From NCBI GenBank assembly GCA_015486905.1, contig WFQV01000413.1:1-9775 (forward strand): a stretch of 9,775 bases of DNA, written 5' to 3'. The translations under genes and the position numbers were made by a program. Positions 1 through 6,652 of the stretch are shown one piece after another (the stretch's first letter is position 1; the number at the start of each line of letters is the position of its first letter). This DNA is from Melioribacteraceae bacterium (GTDB taxonomy: Bacteria; Bacteroidota; Ignavibacteria; Ignavibacteriales; Melioribacteraceae). Below the pieces are notes generated by a model. It saw nothing but the letters and a program-made list of their open reading frames with translations, did no database searches and was not told the origin of the DNA.

Positions 1-592
1 TTATCACTTCGGAAGTTTCATCGTAACTTAAATTCCGTTCTATTAAAATCGGTTCGGAAAATTCTACGTAAACTTTGCTGAACGGGTAAGGGATTTCAAA
101 ACCGTCCCAGCTTTTAAGTTTAACCGATTTTCCGTATCCGATGCCTGCAAGCAGTAAAGGCTTCACTGCTCTCTGTGCGGCAATAACCGCGCCGGCTTTA
201 AATTTCTTAGCAGGGCCCAAAGGTCCGTCCGGCGTAATAACAATAGTCTTTCCTTCGAGAGCTTTATCGGTTAAAATTTGCAATGCTTCTTTCCCGCCTT
301 TGCTGCTTGAGCCGCGCACCAAATCGTATTTCCAATGCTTTAAGACTCTCGTCAAAAGCTCCCCGTCCTTGCTTGTGCTTACAATAGCCGCCGGGTTATT
401 TTTCCTAAAAAGATGCCAGCCTATTAACATTTTACCGTGCCAAAATGCGGCAACAAAATTTCCGTTTTTCAAGTCAGCCTTTGTTTTGTTTGGTTTTACT
501 TTTGTCGTCAATAAAAGTAAATCAACAATAAAAGGGAGCAAAATGTTTCCAAGGCTTCTAAGAATATTTCTATTTGACTCTTTAAGCTTCAT
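1..592 (-). CDS. DUF374-type lysophospholipid acyltransferase family protein (3' end cut by window edge)
   Basis: An uninterrupted reading frame of 197 codons runs off the left edge without a stop. The ATG at 592-590 overlaps the last 11 nt of lpxB, which suggests translational coupling; no strong ribosome binding site is visible. The protein has a short hydrophobic N-terminus (about residues 15-29), then FWHGKM (50-55, with the likely catalytic His52), STSKDGEL (72-79), VRGSSSKGG (92-100) and TPDGPLGP (120-127). This motif order is that of the DUF374 branch of the lysophospholipid acyltransferase superfamily. The Asp of the classical HX4D motif is absent (Ile57), which as I recall is usual for this branch. 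Such proteins are membrane-associated and presumed to transfer acyl chains to lipid A or glycerolipid precursors; the substrate is unproven. Its position directly after lpxB supports a lipid A role by inference. Family members are slightly over 200 residues, so only a few codons should be missing. Confidence 0.88.
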   Translation of the reverse strand, partial: MKLKESNRNILRSLGNILLPFIVDLLLLTTKVKPNKTKADLKNGNFVAAFWHGKMLIGWHLFRKNNPAAIVSTSKDGELLTRVLKHWKYDLVRGSSSKGGKEALQILTDKALEGKTIVITPDGPLGPAKKFKAGAVIAAQRAVKPLLLAGIGYGKSVKLKSWDGFEIPYPFSKVYVEFSEPILIERNLSYDETSEVI

Positions 593-1733
593 TCATCATT
601 GCCAAAATTATTTCGGCGCTCCTTTCCGAGGGACTGCCGTCGAAGGCAAGTATCTCTTTCACTTCTTTCAAAGAACTTCTGAGTTTTTCGTATTCGCCTT
701 TATCCGTCAGGTATTTTTTTACAGAGGAATAAAGACCGTTAACATTAAAATCTTTTTGAACAAACTCTTCGATTATTTTTTTCTTAACTATTATGTTCGG
801 CATTGCAATGCTGTTTAGCTTCACGAGGTTTTTGCCAATGAAATAAGTGAGTGCACTGGTTTTGTAAACCACAACTATCGGCAGGCCTATTATAGCTGCT
901 TCCAAGGAGGATGTCCCGGATTTAATAATTCCGAATGTTGCATGCTTCATTAAATTGTAATTTTCTTTCTCGATTATTTTTATAGAATCGTCTTTTACAA
1001 AATCAGCGATGAAACTCTTTTCAATGTTTTCAGCTGCGGCAATAACTATTTCGAGATTAAACTCTTTCTTCAACTTCGAGCTTGCTTCCAAAGCTACGGG
1101 GAGAATCATTTCAATTTCATGCTTTCTGCTACCGGGCATAATTAGTAAAATATTTTTGCTCTCGTCTAAGTTATGCCGGCGGAAAAATTCACTTCTGTCG
1201 GCAAAGTCAAAATTTTCAATCCTTTCCATTAGCGGGTGACCAACGTATTCGGCTTTGACTTTGTGTTTGTCGTAAAGCTCTTTCTCAAACGGAAAAACAA
1301 CCAGCATTTTATCCGTGAATCTTTTAATTTTATTAACTCTCGCCATTCCCCAAGCCCATATTTGCGGGGAGATGTAATAAATAATTGTCTTATTCAGTCT
1401 TTTTAATTTTTTTGCGAAGTTAAGATTAAATCCCGGGTAATCAATTAAGATAATAAAATCTATTTTGTTATCTTCTATTACTTTCAGCAAGTCCTTCTGA
1501 ACCCTTTTAATAAAGGGGATGTGAGCTATTACCTCCTTGAAGCCCAAGAATGCCAAGTCTTTAACGTTGTAAAGCAGTTCGGCTCCGGCGCTTTGCATCC
1601 TTTCGCCTCCGACTGCAAATATTTGGAGTTCACTGTCGAAGGCTTTTAGTTTTCTAACAAGTTCCGAGCCGTGTAAATCGCCGGATGCTTCTCCGGCTAT
1701 TATTAAAAGACTTCTTTTCAATTTCCGAACCAA
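582..1733 (-). CDS. lpxB: Lipid-A-disaccharide synthase (LpxB)
   Basis: LpxB is a GT19 glycosyltransferase at the inner membrane that joins UDP-2,3-diacylglucosamine to lipid X, making the tetra-acyl disaccharide 1-phosphate of lipid A. At 383 residues the length equals that of well-known LpxB proteins. Family motifs appear in order: GEASGD (14-19), LGFKEV (63-68), IDYPGFN (97-103, Asp98), YISPQIWAW (120-128), FPFE (147-150), YVGHPL (163-168), PGSR (200-203), SGTSSLEA (272-279) and MPNII (311-315). No ATG lies before GEASGD (the first internal Met is residue 46), so initiation must be non-ATG. Candidates are TTG at 1733-1731 (16-nt overlap with the upstream gene) or TTG at 1721-1719, where TTGA overlaps the upstream TGA stop. 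The shorter form, MKRSLLIIAGEASGD, also fits the family N-terminus. Neither has a good Shine-Dalgarno sequence, so coupling to the upstream gene is likely. lpxA, lpxC and lpxD are not in the window. Confidence 0.96.
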   Translation of the reverse strand: MVRKLKRSLLIIAGEASGDLHGSELVRKLKAFDSELQIFAVGGERMQSAGAELLYNVKDLAFLGFKEVIAHIPFIKRVQKDLLKVIEDNKIDFIILIDYPGFNLNFAKKLKRLNKTIIYYISPQIWAWGMARVNKIKRFTDKMLVVFPFEKELYDKHKVKAEYVGHPLMERIENFDFADRSEFFRRHNLDESKNILLIMPGSRKHEIEMILPVALEASSKLKKEFNLEIVIAAAENIEKSFIADFVKDDSIKIIEKENYNLMKHATFGIIKSGTSSLEAAIIGLPIVVVYKTSALTYFIGKNLVKLNSIAMPNIIVKKKIIEEFVQKDFNVNGLYSSVKKYLTDKGEYEKLRSSLKEVKEILAFDGSPSERSAEIILAMMNEA

Positions 1734-2308
1734 ATAAAAATTATTAATAAAATTAAAATTACCGAAGTAAAAGCCTGAAGCGTTCTTTTTTCCGAACGCA
1801 GACCGGCTTTTAGATTTAACGGCGGTTGTTTGATGCCCGGGTTTTTGTACTTCCTTAAAGTAGGGATTAACCTCGGCACGCTTTTTTTGTAAGATTCATA
1901 TTTCTCGCCGAAGGCGGCATCCAAGTATTTTTCTTCGGAGTCGATAATGATTCTGTATTGAATGTAAAACCAGATTATTGCAACTATTTGTAAATAGGGG
2001 AAAAGAGCGTTGGACATTATTCCCACACCGGTGTAAAGCAGTATGTTGCCCAAATAAAGCGGGTTGCGCACGTAAGCGAATGCGCCGCTAACCACGAGGT
2101 AAGTCCCGCCCACCGAGCCGGTTGTTCTTGTTTCGCTGCCTGCGTAAGCAACTCCCCAGTACCTGAACAGTTCGCCCGATAATGCAATCACAAATCCAAC
2201 GACCATGCTTTCGGTAGTGGGCTTGGCAAAAGCAATCATTAAAATTAAAAAGGGGATAGGTGTGTAGCTTCTGTAACTGAATATTTTTTCCGAAATCTCT
2301 TTCTTCAT
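1718..2308 (-). CDS. Isoprenylcysteine carboxyl methyltransferase / phospholipid methyltransferase family membrane protein
   Basis: This 196-residue integral membrane protein has hydrophobic segments at about 17-29, 34-52, 85-98, 103-122 and 178-194. The family signature is clear: RTTGSVGG (61-68), a small stretch leading into RNPLYLGN (81-88), a pair of acidic residues (Glu125-Glu126), FGEKYESY (133-140) and VPR (144-146). These residues form the S-adenosylmethionine pocket in ICMT/PEMT-like enzymes. In bacteria such enzymes methylate membrane lipids, quinone-like molecules or unknown substrates; prenylated CaaX proteins are not expected, so the substrate cannot be assigned. After the conserved core there is a linker of about 25 residues and an extra C-terminal membrane helix (178-194). 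The ATG is preceded by AAGGAT at good spacing, two bases after the phosphatase stop. The 3' end overlaps the start of lpxB. Context suggests an envelope lipid substrate, by inference only. Confidence 0.85.
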   Translation of the reverse strand: MKKEISEKIFSYRSYTPIPFLILMIAFAKPTTESMVVGFVIALSGELFRYWGVAYAGSETRTTGSVGGTYLVVSGAFAYVRNPLYLGNILLYTGVGIMSNALFPYLQIVAIIWFYIQYRIIIDSEEKYLDAAFGEKYESYKKSVPRLIPTLRKYKNPGIKQPPLNLKAGLRSEKRTLQAFTSVILILLIIFIWFGN

Positions 2309-2310
2309 TT

Positions 2311-3039
2311 TTATCCTTGTAAATAGACCGCTCTGCGGTTTAGCTCCGCTTGGCGGCGTTTTCTGATTCTTCTTCTTTTACTTAATTCCTCGATGCGAAG
2401 GATTATTTCATTAAAGTTTTCAAACGGGTAATAAGAAATTCTGTTCTTCTCACAATATTTCAGCAGTGAATTTTTAGCAAAAATAAAATCGGTAAATTGA
2501 GCCGGACAAGTATCCGAGAAGCCGTCACCGATGTAAATCGTTATGTCGTCGTCCGCACTGTTGTTAATTATGTGATTCCTTTTGCAGTTTGCACAACGGT
2601 CGCATTCTTCGTCCGTGTAAGGAAACACAGGGTAAATTCTGCCGTTGCGGAACTCTGCAATGTTTGAGTAGAGCGTCAAATTTTCCAAGCCGTAACGCTT
2701 GAGGATTTTGTTAATGTAATAATCCAATCCGTCGCTTAGCACAAAAATCTCATGCCCATTCTCGTTGCAGTAGTTTACAAAATCTAAGAATGTTTCGTCA
2801 ACTTCCATTGAATTAATGAACTCATCGAACTTTTGCATATCGAGTGAAGGTATTGTTTCGCAGAGTTGAATCCAAGTTTCTTTGGAATTTATTTCTTCGC
2901 TTATCCAACGTTGAACAATTTCACGGGCTTTATCGGGGTCGCCGAAAGTAAGGAACATATTTTCCCCTACGTCTTTCTTTGTGATTGTCCCGTCGAAATC
3001 GACGAATATTTTAAACTTATGTGGATTTTCGGTAATCAT
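2311..3039 (-). CDS. MtnX-like HAD-superfamily (subfamily IB) phosphatase
   Basis: The 242-residue protein has all four HAD motifs: DFDGT (14-18, nucleophile Asp14 and acid Asp16), the Ser of LSDG (Ser102), Lys153 and IGDGFSDTCPA (170-180, Mg-binding Asp172 and Asp176). A Cys-x2-Cys-x2-Cys-Lys cluster (Cys146, 149, 152) sits where Bacillus MtnX has its Cys-rich cap segment. Overall layout matches MtnX (2-hydroxy-3-keto-5-methylthiopentenyl-1-phosphate phosphatase of methionine salvage) and PHOSPHO-type phosphatases. No other methionine-salvage gene is nearby, so a different small phosphomonoester, perhaps a phospholipid head group, is possible. The core ends near residue 220, where MtnX also ends; residues 221-242 are an extra tail containing ten Arg and one Lys, encoded over two short GC-rich hairpins. 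The ATG overlaps the smc stop in a TAATG arrangement and lacks a clear ribosome binding site, indicating coupled translation. Confidence 0.85.
   Translation of the reverse strand: MITENPHKFKIFVDFDGTITKKDVGENMFLTFGDPDKAREIVQRWISEEINSKETWIQLCETIPSLDMQKFDEFINSMEVDETFLDFVNYCNENGHEIFVLSDGLDYYINKILKRYGLENLTLYSNIAEFRNGRIYPVFPYTDEECDRCANCKRNHIINNSADDDITIYIGDGFSDTCPAQFTDFIFAKNSLLKYCEKNRISYYPFENFNEIILRIEELSKRRRIRKRRQAELNRRAVYLQG
2313..2318 (-). promoter_or_regulatory. Ribosome binding site of the methyltransferase-family gene
   Basis: AAGGAT on the minus strand overlaps the stop codon of the phosphatase gene and lies four bases before the ATG at 2308. It is one of the few clear Shine-Dalgarno sites in the operon. 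Two small GC-rich hairpins (2328-2356) sit directly 5' of it in the mRNA. Confidence 0.65.
2328..2356. repeat. Twin GC-rich mini-hairpins inside the 3' end of the phosphatase gene
   Basis: CCGC-TCT-GCGG (2328-2338) and CCGC-TTG-GCGG (2346-2356) are two near-identical stem-loops, each with a perfect 4-bp stem and 3-nt loop, separated by seven bases. They are much more GC-rich than their surroundings. They lie in the extra Arg-rich tail of the MtnX-like protein, about 20 nt before the next gene's start. They look like a small palindromic repeat that has inserted into the gene end and become coding; whether copies exist elsewhere cannot be seen here. Confidence 0.5.
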
Positions 3040-6000
3040 TAATTGTTAGTTGCTTCCGATAATTGTTCGTTAAATTGTACACCCACAAGTTTGGAGATGC
3101 CTTCCTCTTGAACCGTAACGCCGTACATATTTTCCGCAGCTTCCATTGTTCTTTTGTTGTGCGTAATAATAATAAACTGTATTTTACCGCTAAATTCTTT
3201 CAGCAATCTGGTGAAGCGTGAAACGCTTGCATCGTCGAGCGGTGCGTCAATTTCGTCCCAAATGCAGAAGGGGCTCGGTTTAACGAGATAAATTGCAAAG
3301 AGCAGAGCAATTGCGGTAAGCGTCTTCTCTCCCTGTGAAAGTAGTTCTATTGAAGTGGGACGCTTGCCGCGGGGCTTTGCACTTATTTCTATTTTCGCTT
3401 CGAGCGGGTCAACCCCTTCCTCCAATTTCAAATCCGCTTCGTCGCCTTCGTTGAACAAAGTTTGAAAAATTTCCTTAAAATGTTCGCGTATCTTTTCAAA
3501 GGTTTCCAAGAAGTTCTTTTCCGCTGTCTCATTGATTTCTTTGATTGTGTTAACCAAATCCTTCTCGGATTCAACCAAATCGTTCCTTTGCTGATGAAGG
3601 AAATCGAGACGCTCCTTTTCCTCTTCGTATTCGGAGTAGGCGAGTAAGTTAATGGGTCCTAAGTTTTTTATTTTTGCTTTTAATGTTTGAACCTCGTCCG
3701 CCTCGGCGTTGTAATTAAAGCTCTCCAAATCTTCAAATTCTTTTAACTCGAGTTCAACGGAATAATTTTCCTTTATGTTGTCCGCAATGTTTTGAAGTTC
3801 AAGAGTCAATTTGTTTTTCTCGATGTCTATTCTGTAAATCTCGTCGGAAATTTTTTCGCGGTCGTTTCGTAAAACGCTAAGTTGATTTTCTAATTCCGTC
3901 GATTTTGAACGAATATTTTTTAATTTCTCTTCTATTTCCTTTTCTTCGGATTTCAGTTTCTCTTTCTCTTGCAGAAGCTCTTGGTGGCGGATGTTAATTC
4001 CTTTCGTGTTGTTCTTAATTGTTTCAATCTCTTCGGTGGAATTTTCTATTTCTTCACGTCTCTTTTCTTCCGTTGCTTCAATATTTTCAACTGCCTTTTC
4101 GGCACGTTGTGTGGAATTAATTTTATTTTGCAGTTCGCCCTTTAAACGCTCTGCTTCTAATTTGAGGTTGTTAATCTCGTTAAGTTTTGAGTTAAACGTA
4201 TTTTCAATTTCTTTTAAAATGTTTTCCTTTTCGCTTAACTCGATTTGTGTTTTTTCGCGTAATATATTCTTCTCGGAAAGTTGTCCTTTCAACTCGTGCG
4301 ACTTGTTGTCCCAATCGTTCGATTCCCTTGCGAGTTTTTGAATTGCCGTTTGAGCGTTCTCGATTTCTTCGGAAGCCTTTTCGTTTTCAAACTCGAACTG
4401 TGAAATTTGTTTTTCTATTTGATTCAAGTCGTTCAAAAGAATTTTGCCTTGCGAAGAAATGTGGTTCAAATCGATTGAGGATAGCCGTTCTTCTTTTTCG
4501 GTAATTAAATCCTGAAGCTCTTTTAATTTTGCTTCGTGTAAGGGGAGCTGTTTTACCAAATTCTCTAACATTTGTTTTCTACCGAACAGTGTTTCGTCGA
4601 GTTTCGGCTCGGAGCCTGCTTCCACTATTCCGTTGCTTTGTACGAAGTCCCCGTTTAATGTAACAAAATTGTAATCGGGGTAATCTTTAATCAAGGGGAA
4701 AGCTACGTTAAGATTATCTACAACCACCGTGTTGCGGAGTAATTTATTAAAGAAAGGTTTCCACTTGGTTTTTGTCCGGACAAAATCGGATGCCCAACCC
4801 GTAACGCCCTTCTCTTTTTTAAGTTTCTTTTGCATTCTGTTTTCGGCGAAGGATTTTAACTTGTTAGAGAAACCTTTCCTGCCGCTGCCTGCCGAAAGGA
4901 GAATGAAGGAAGCCTTACCGAGCTCGTTTTTCTCCAGGTAACCGATTGCCTTTTTCAAATCGTTCATATTCTCAATTAAGAGATTGTTAAGAACGTTTTT
5001 AAGCGCCGCATTCAGAGCGTAGCGGTATTTATCCGATGATGTACCGGCTACATCGGTGATTAAATTTTTCTCCTTGTTTGTCCAGCCTTCCGATTCCAAA
5101 AGTATTTTCGAGCCTTTGGAGACGCCTTCAAGGTTGGTGATTAAGTTTTGGAGAAATTCAATCTTATTTTTAATATTGTTGATGATGCTCTTTCTCTCAA
5201 GTTCTTTTTCTCTAAGTTTGGCTATGTCTTTTTCAAGGGCTTCTTTTTCCTTTTGTTTTTCCAGCAGAAGGGAATCGGTCTTTTCAATTTTCCCCTGAAG
5301 CTCGATTTTTTCTTGTGACAGTTCTTCTAAGAAACCTGCGCTCTTAGCAATTTTATCCGTTATTTTCTGAATCTTTTCATTAATCTCTTGAATCTTTTCG
5401 TTTGCTTCGGCTTCGTTTGCCTCGGCGTACTGAAGTTGGTTTTCAATTCTATTTGTTTCTTTTACTACCTCAAGGAGGAAATCGTTTTTCTCTTTAACGG
5501 AGTTTTTTGCTTCGTTGAGACTGTCTTTAATAGCTTCCCAACTTTCCGTTTCCTCGGCTATTAACTTTCCCTTTCGTGAAATTTCTTCTTGAATTTCGTC
5601 TATCTTAATTTGATTTTTTTCAATTAAATTTTTATTTGTCTCTTTCTCTTCGGCTAAATTTTGCAATTCCGTTTCGTAACGGCGGATGTTGGAATGTAAT
5701 GAATGTAATTTCTCTTCGTTTACCGAAAGGTTCTTCTGCGATTCGTGAAGTTTTTCGGAGAGAGTCGAGATTGCGAATCTTTTATTGTTTAACTCTTTTT
5801 CAATCTCCGAGATTTTACTCCGAATTTCAATTAATTCGTTTTCAATTTTTCTAATGTTGTTGTCGATTTCGTTCTTGCGGGAATTTAGTTGCTCCCTGTT
5901 TGCACTTAAGGAAGCAAGTCTTTTGTTGTAAAGAGCAAATTCGTGCTCTGCCAAGTTCAATTCTTTTTCACGTAGAATGCTCTGTATTTGATTGTACTTA

Positions 6001-6638
6001 TCGGCTCTCTTTGCCTGACGTTCCAATGAGCGGACGTTTTTCTCAACTTCCGTAACGATGTCGTTCACTCTCGTTAAATCCGCTTTCACGTCGTCCAATT
6101 TTTTGAGTGAAAGTCTGCGCCGCATCTTGTATTTATTTACACCTGCCGCTTCTTCGAAAAGTTTCCGCCTCTCGTCGGCTTTACTGCTGAGAATTGTTTC
6201 AATCATTTTCAATTCAATTACCGAGTAGGCGCTTGCGGCAACGCCGGTATCCATAAAGAGATTTGTAATATCTTTTAATCTGCAAATATTATTATTGAGT
6301 AAATATTCGCTTTCACCGGAGCGAAAAATTCTTCTCGTTACTTTTACTTCCGTGTAATCGGTTTGAAGTTCACCGTTTTCATTAAAAAGTGTAAGTGAAA
6401 CCTCCGCCATCCCCATGGGCTTACGGTGGCGGGTACCGTTGAAAATCACATTTTCCATTTTGTCGCTTCTTAATACGGCGGATTTCTGCTCGCCTAATAC
6501 CCAGCGGATGGCATCGACTATGTTGGTTTTACCACTGCCGTTTGGTCCTACAATGCCGGTTACCCCTTTGGTAAAATTTATCACCGTTTTGTTTGCAAAC
6601 GATTTAAATCCGAACAGTTCTAATTTCGATAAGTACAA
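3039..6638 (-). CDS. smc: Chromosome segregation/condensation protein SMC
   Basis: SMC is the ATPase of the bacterial condensin, which with ScpA and ScpB compacts and separates sister chromosomes. At 1199 residues it has the normal length. Order of parts: N-terminal ATPase half with the conserved start LELFGFKSFA and Walker A GPNGSGKTN (31-39); coiled coil at about 170-505; hinge at about 507-685 (SKGSK, then GVTGWASD and VTLNGDF); return coil at about 690-1040 with the LGPINLLA motif; C-terminal ATPase half with signature LSQGEK (1100-1105), Walker B FCIWDEID (1124-1131), D-loop APLDD and switch His1160. The signature has Gln where LSGGEK is typical, and Walker B has Trp1127 where a small aliphatic residue is typical. 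The start is TTG at 6638-6636, preceded by AGGAAGG 7 nt away; an in-frame TGA lies two codons upstream, so no longer form exists. It sits 12 nt after the GH2-like gene and overlaps the phosphatase start by 1 nt. Confidence 0.97.
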   Translation of the reverse strand: MYLSKLELFGFKSFANKTVINFTKGVTGIVGPNGSGKTNIVDAIRWVLGEQKSAVLRSDKMENVIFNGTRHRKPMGMAEVSLTLFNENGELQTDYTEVKVTRRIFRSGESEYLLNNNICRLKDITNLFMDTGVAASAYSVIELKMIETILSSKADERRKLFEEAAGVNKYKMRRRLSLKKLDDVKADLTRVNDIVTEVEKNVRSLERQAKRADKYNQIQSILREKELNLAEHEFALYNKRLASLSANREQLNSRKNEIDNNIRKIENELIEIRSKISEIEKELNNKRFAISTLSEKLHESQKNLSVNEEKLHSLHSNIRRYETELQNLAEEKETNKNLIEKNQIKIDEIQEEISRKGKLIAEETESWEAIKDSLNEAKNSVKEKNDFLLEVVKETNRIENQLQYAEANEAEANEKIQEINEKIQKITDKIAKSAGFLEELSQEKIELQGKIEKTDSLLLEKQKEKEALEKDIAKLREKELERKSIINNIKNKIEFLQNLITNLEGVSKGSKILLESEGWTNKEKNLITDVAGTSSDKYRYALNAALKNVLNNLLIENMNDLKKAIGYLEKNELGKASFILLSAGSGRKGFSNKLKSFAENRMQKKLKKEKGVTGWASDFVRTKTKWKPFFNKLLRNTVVVDNLNVAFPLIKDYPDYNFVTLNGDFVQSNGIVEAGSEPKLDETLFGRKQMLENLVKQLPLHEAKLKELQDLITEKEERLSSIDLNHISSQGKILLNDLNQIEKQISQFEFENEKASEEIENAQTAIQKLARESNDWDNKSHELKGQLSEKNILREKTQIELSEKENILKEIENTFNSKLNEINNLKLEAERLKGELQNKINSTQRAEKAVENIEATEEKRREEIENSTEEIETIKNNTKGINIRHQELLQEKEKLKSEEKEIEEKLKNIRSKSTELENQLSVLRNDREKISDEIYRIDIEKNKLTLELQNIADNIKENYSVELELKEFEDLESFNYNAEADEVQTLKAKIKNLGPINLLAYSEYEEEKERLDFLHQQRNDLVESEKDLVNTIKEINETAEKNFLETFEKIREHFKEIFQTLFNEGDEADLKLEEGVDPLEAKIEISAKPRGKRPTSIELLSQGEKTLTAIALLFAIYLVKPSPFCIWDEIDAPLDDASVSRFTRLLKEFSGKIQFIIITHNKRTMEAAENMYGVTVQEEGISKLVGVQFNEQLSEATNN

Positions 6639-6645
6639 TCTTCAA

Positions 6646-6652
6646 CCTTCCT
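6646..6652 (-). promoter_or_regulatory. Shine-Dalgarno site that fixes the TTG start of smc
   Basis: AGGAAGG on the minus strand lies 7 nt before the TTG at 6638-6636 and overlaps the TAG stop of the preceding GH2-like gene. With the in-frame TGA just upstream and the conserved SMC N-terminus just downstream, it settles TTG as the smc start. The overlap with the upstream stop suggests that ribosomes finishing the first gene can feed smc. Confidence 0.8.

Noticed and set aside
141..818. Long open frame on the + strand (225 codons)
   Set aside because: It lies antisense across the acyltransferase gene and the 3' part of lpxB, both of which carry clear family motifs; its own translation shows no recognisable domain.
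4770..4785. Perfect 16-bp palindrome TTTTGTCCGGACAAAA in smc
   Set aside because: It encodes an ordinary part of the hinge (VRTK) and one such palindrome in about 10 kb of AT-rich sequence is not surprising; no paired site or promoter nearby.
3039..6638. SMC-like alternatives (RecN, SbcC, MukB)
   Set aside because: Length, Walker A spacing, the hinge in the middle, and the C-terminal signature followed by FCIWDEIDAPLDD identify canonical SMC; RecN is much shorter and SbcC has a zinc hook in place of the hinge.
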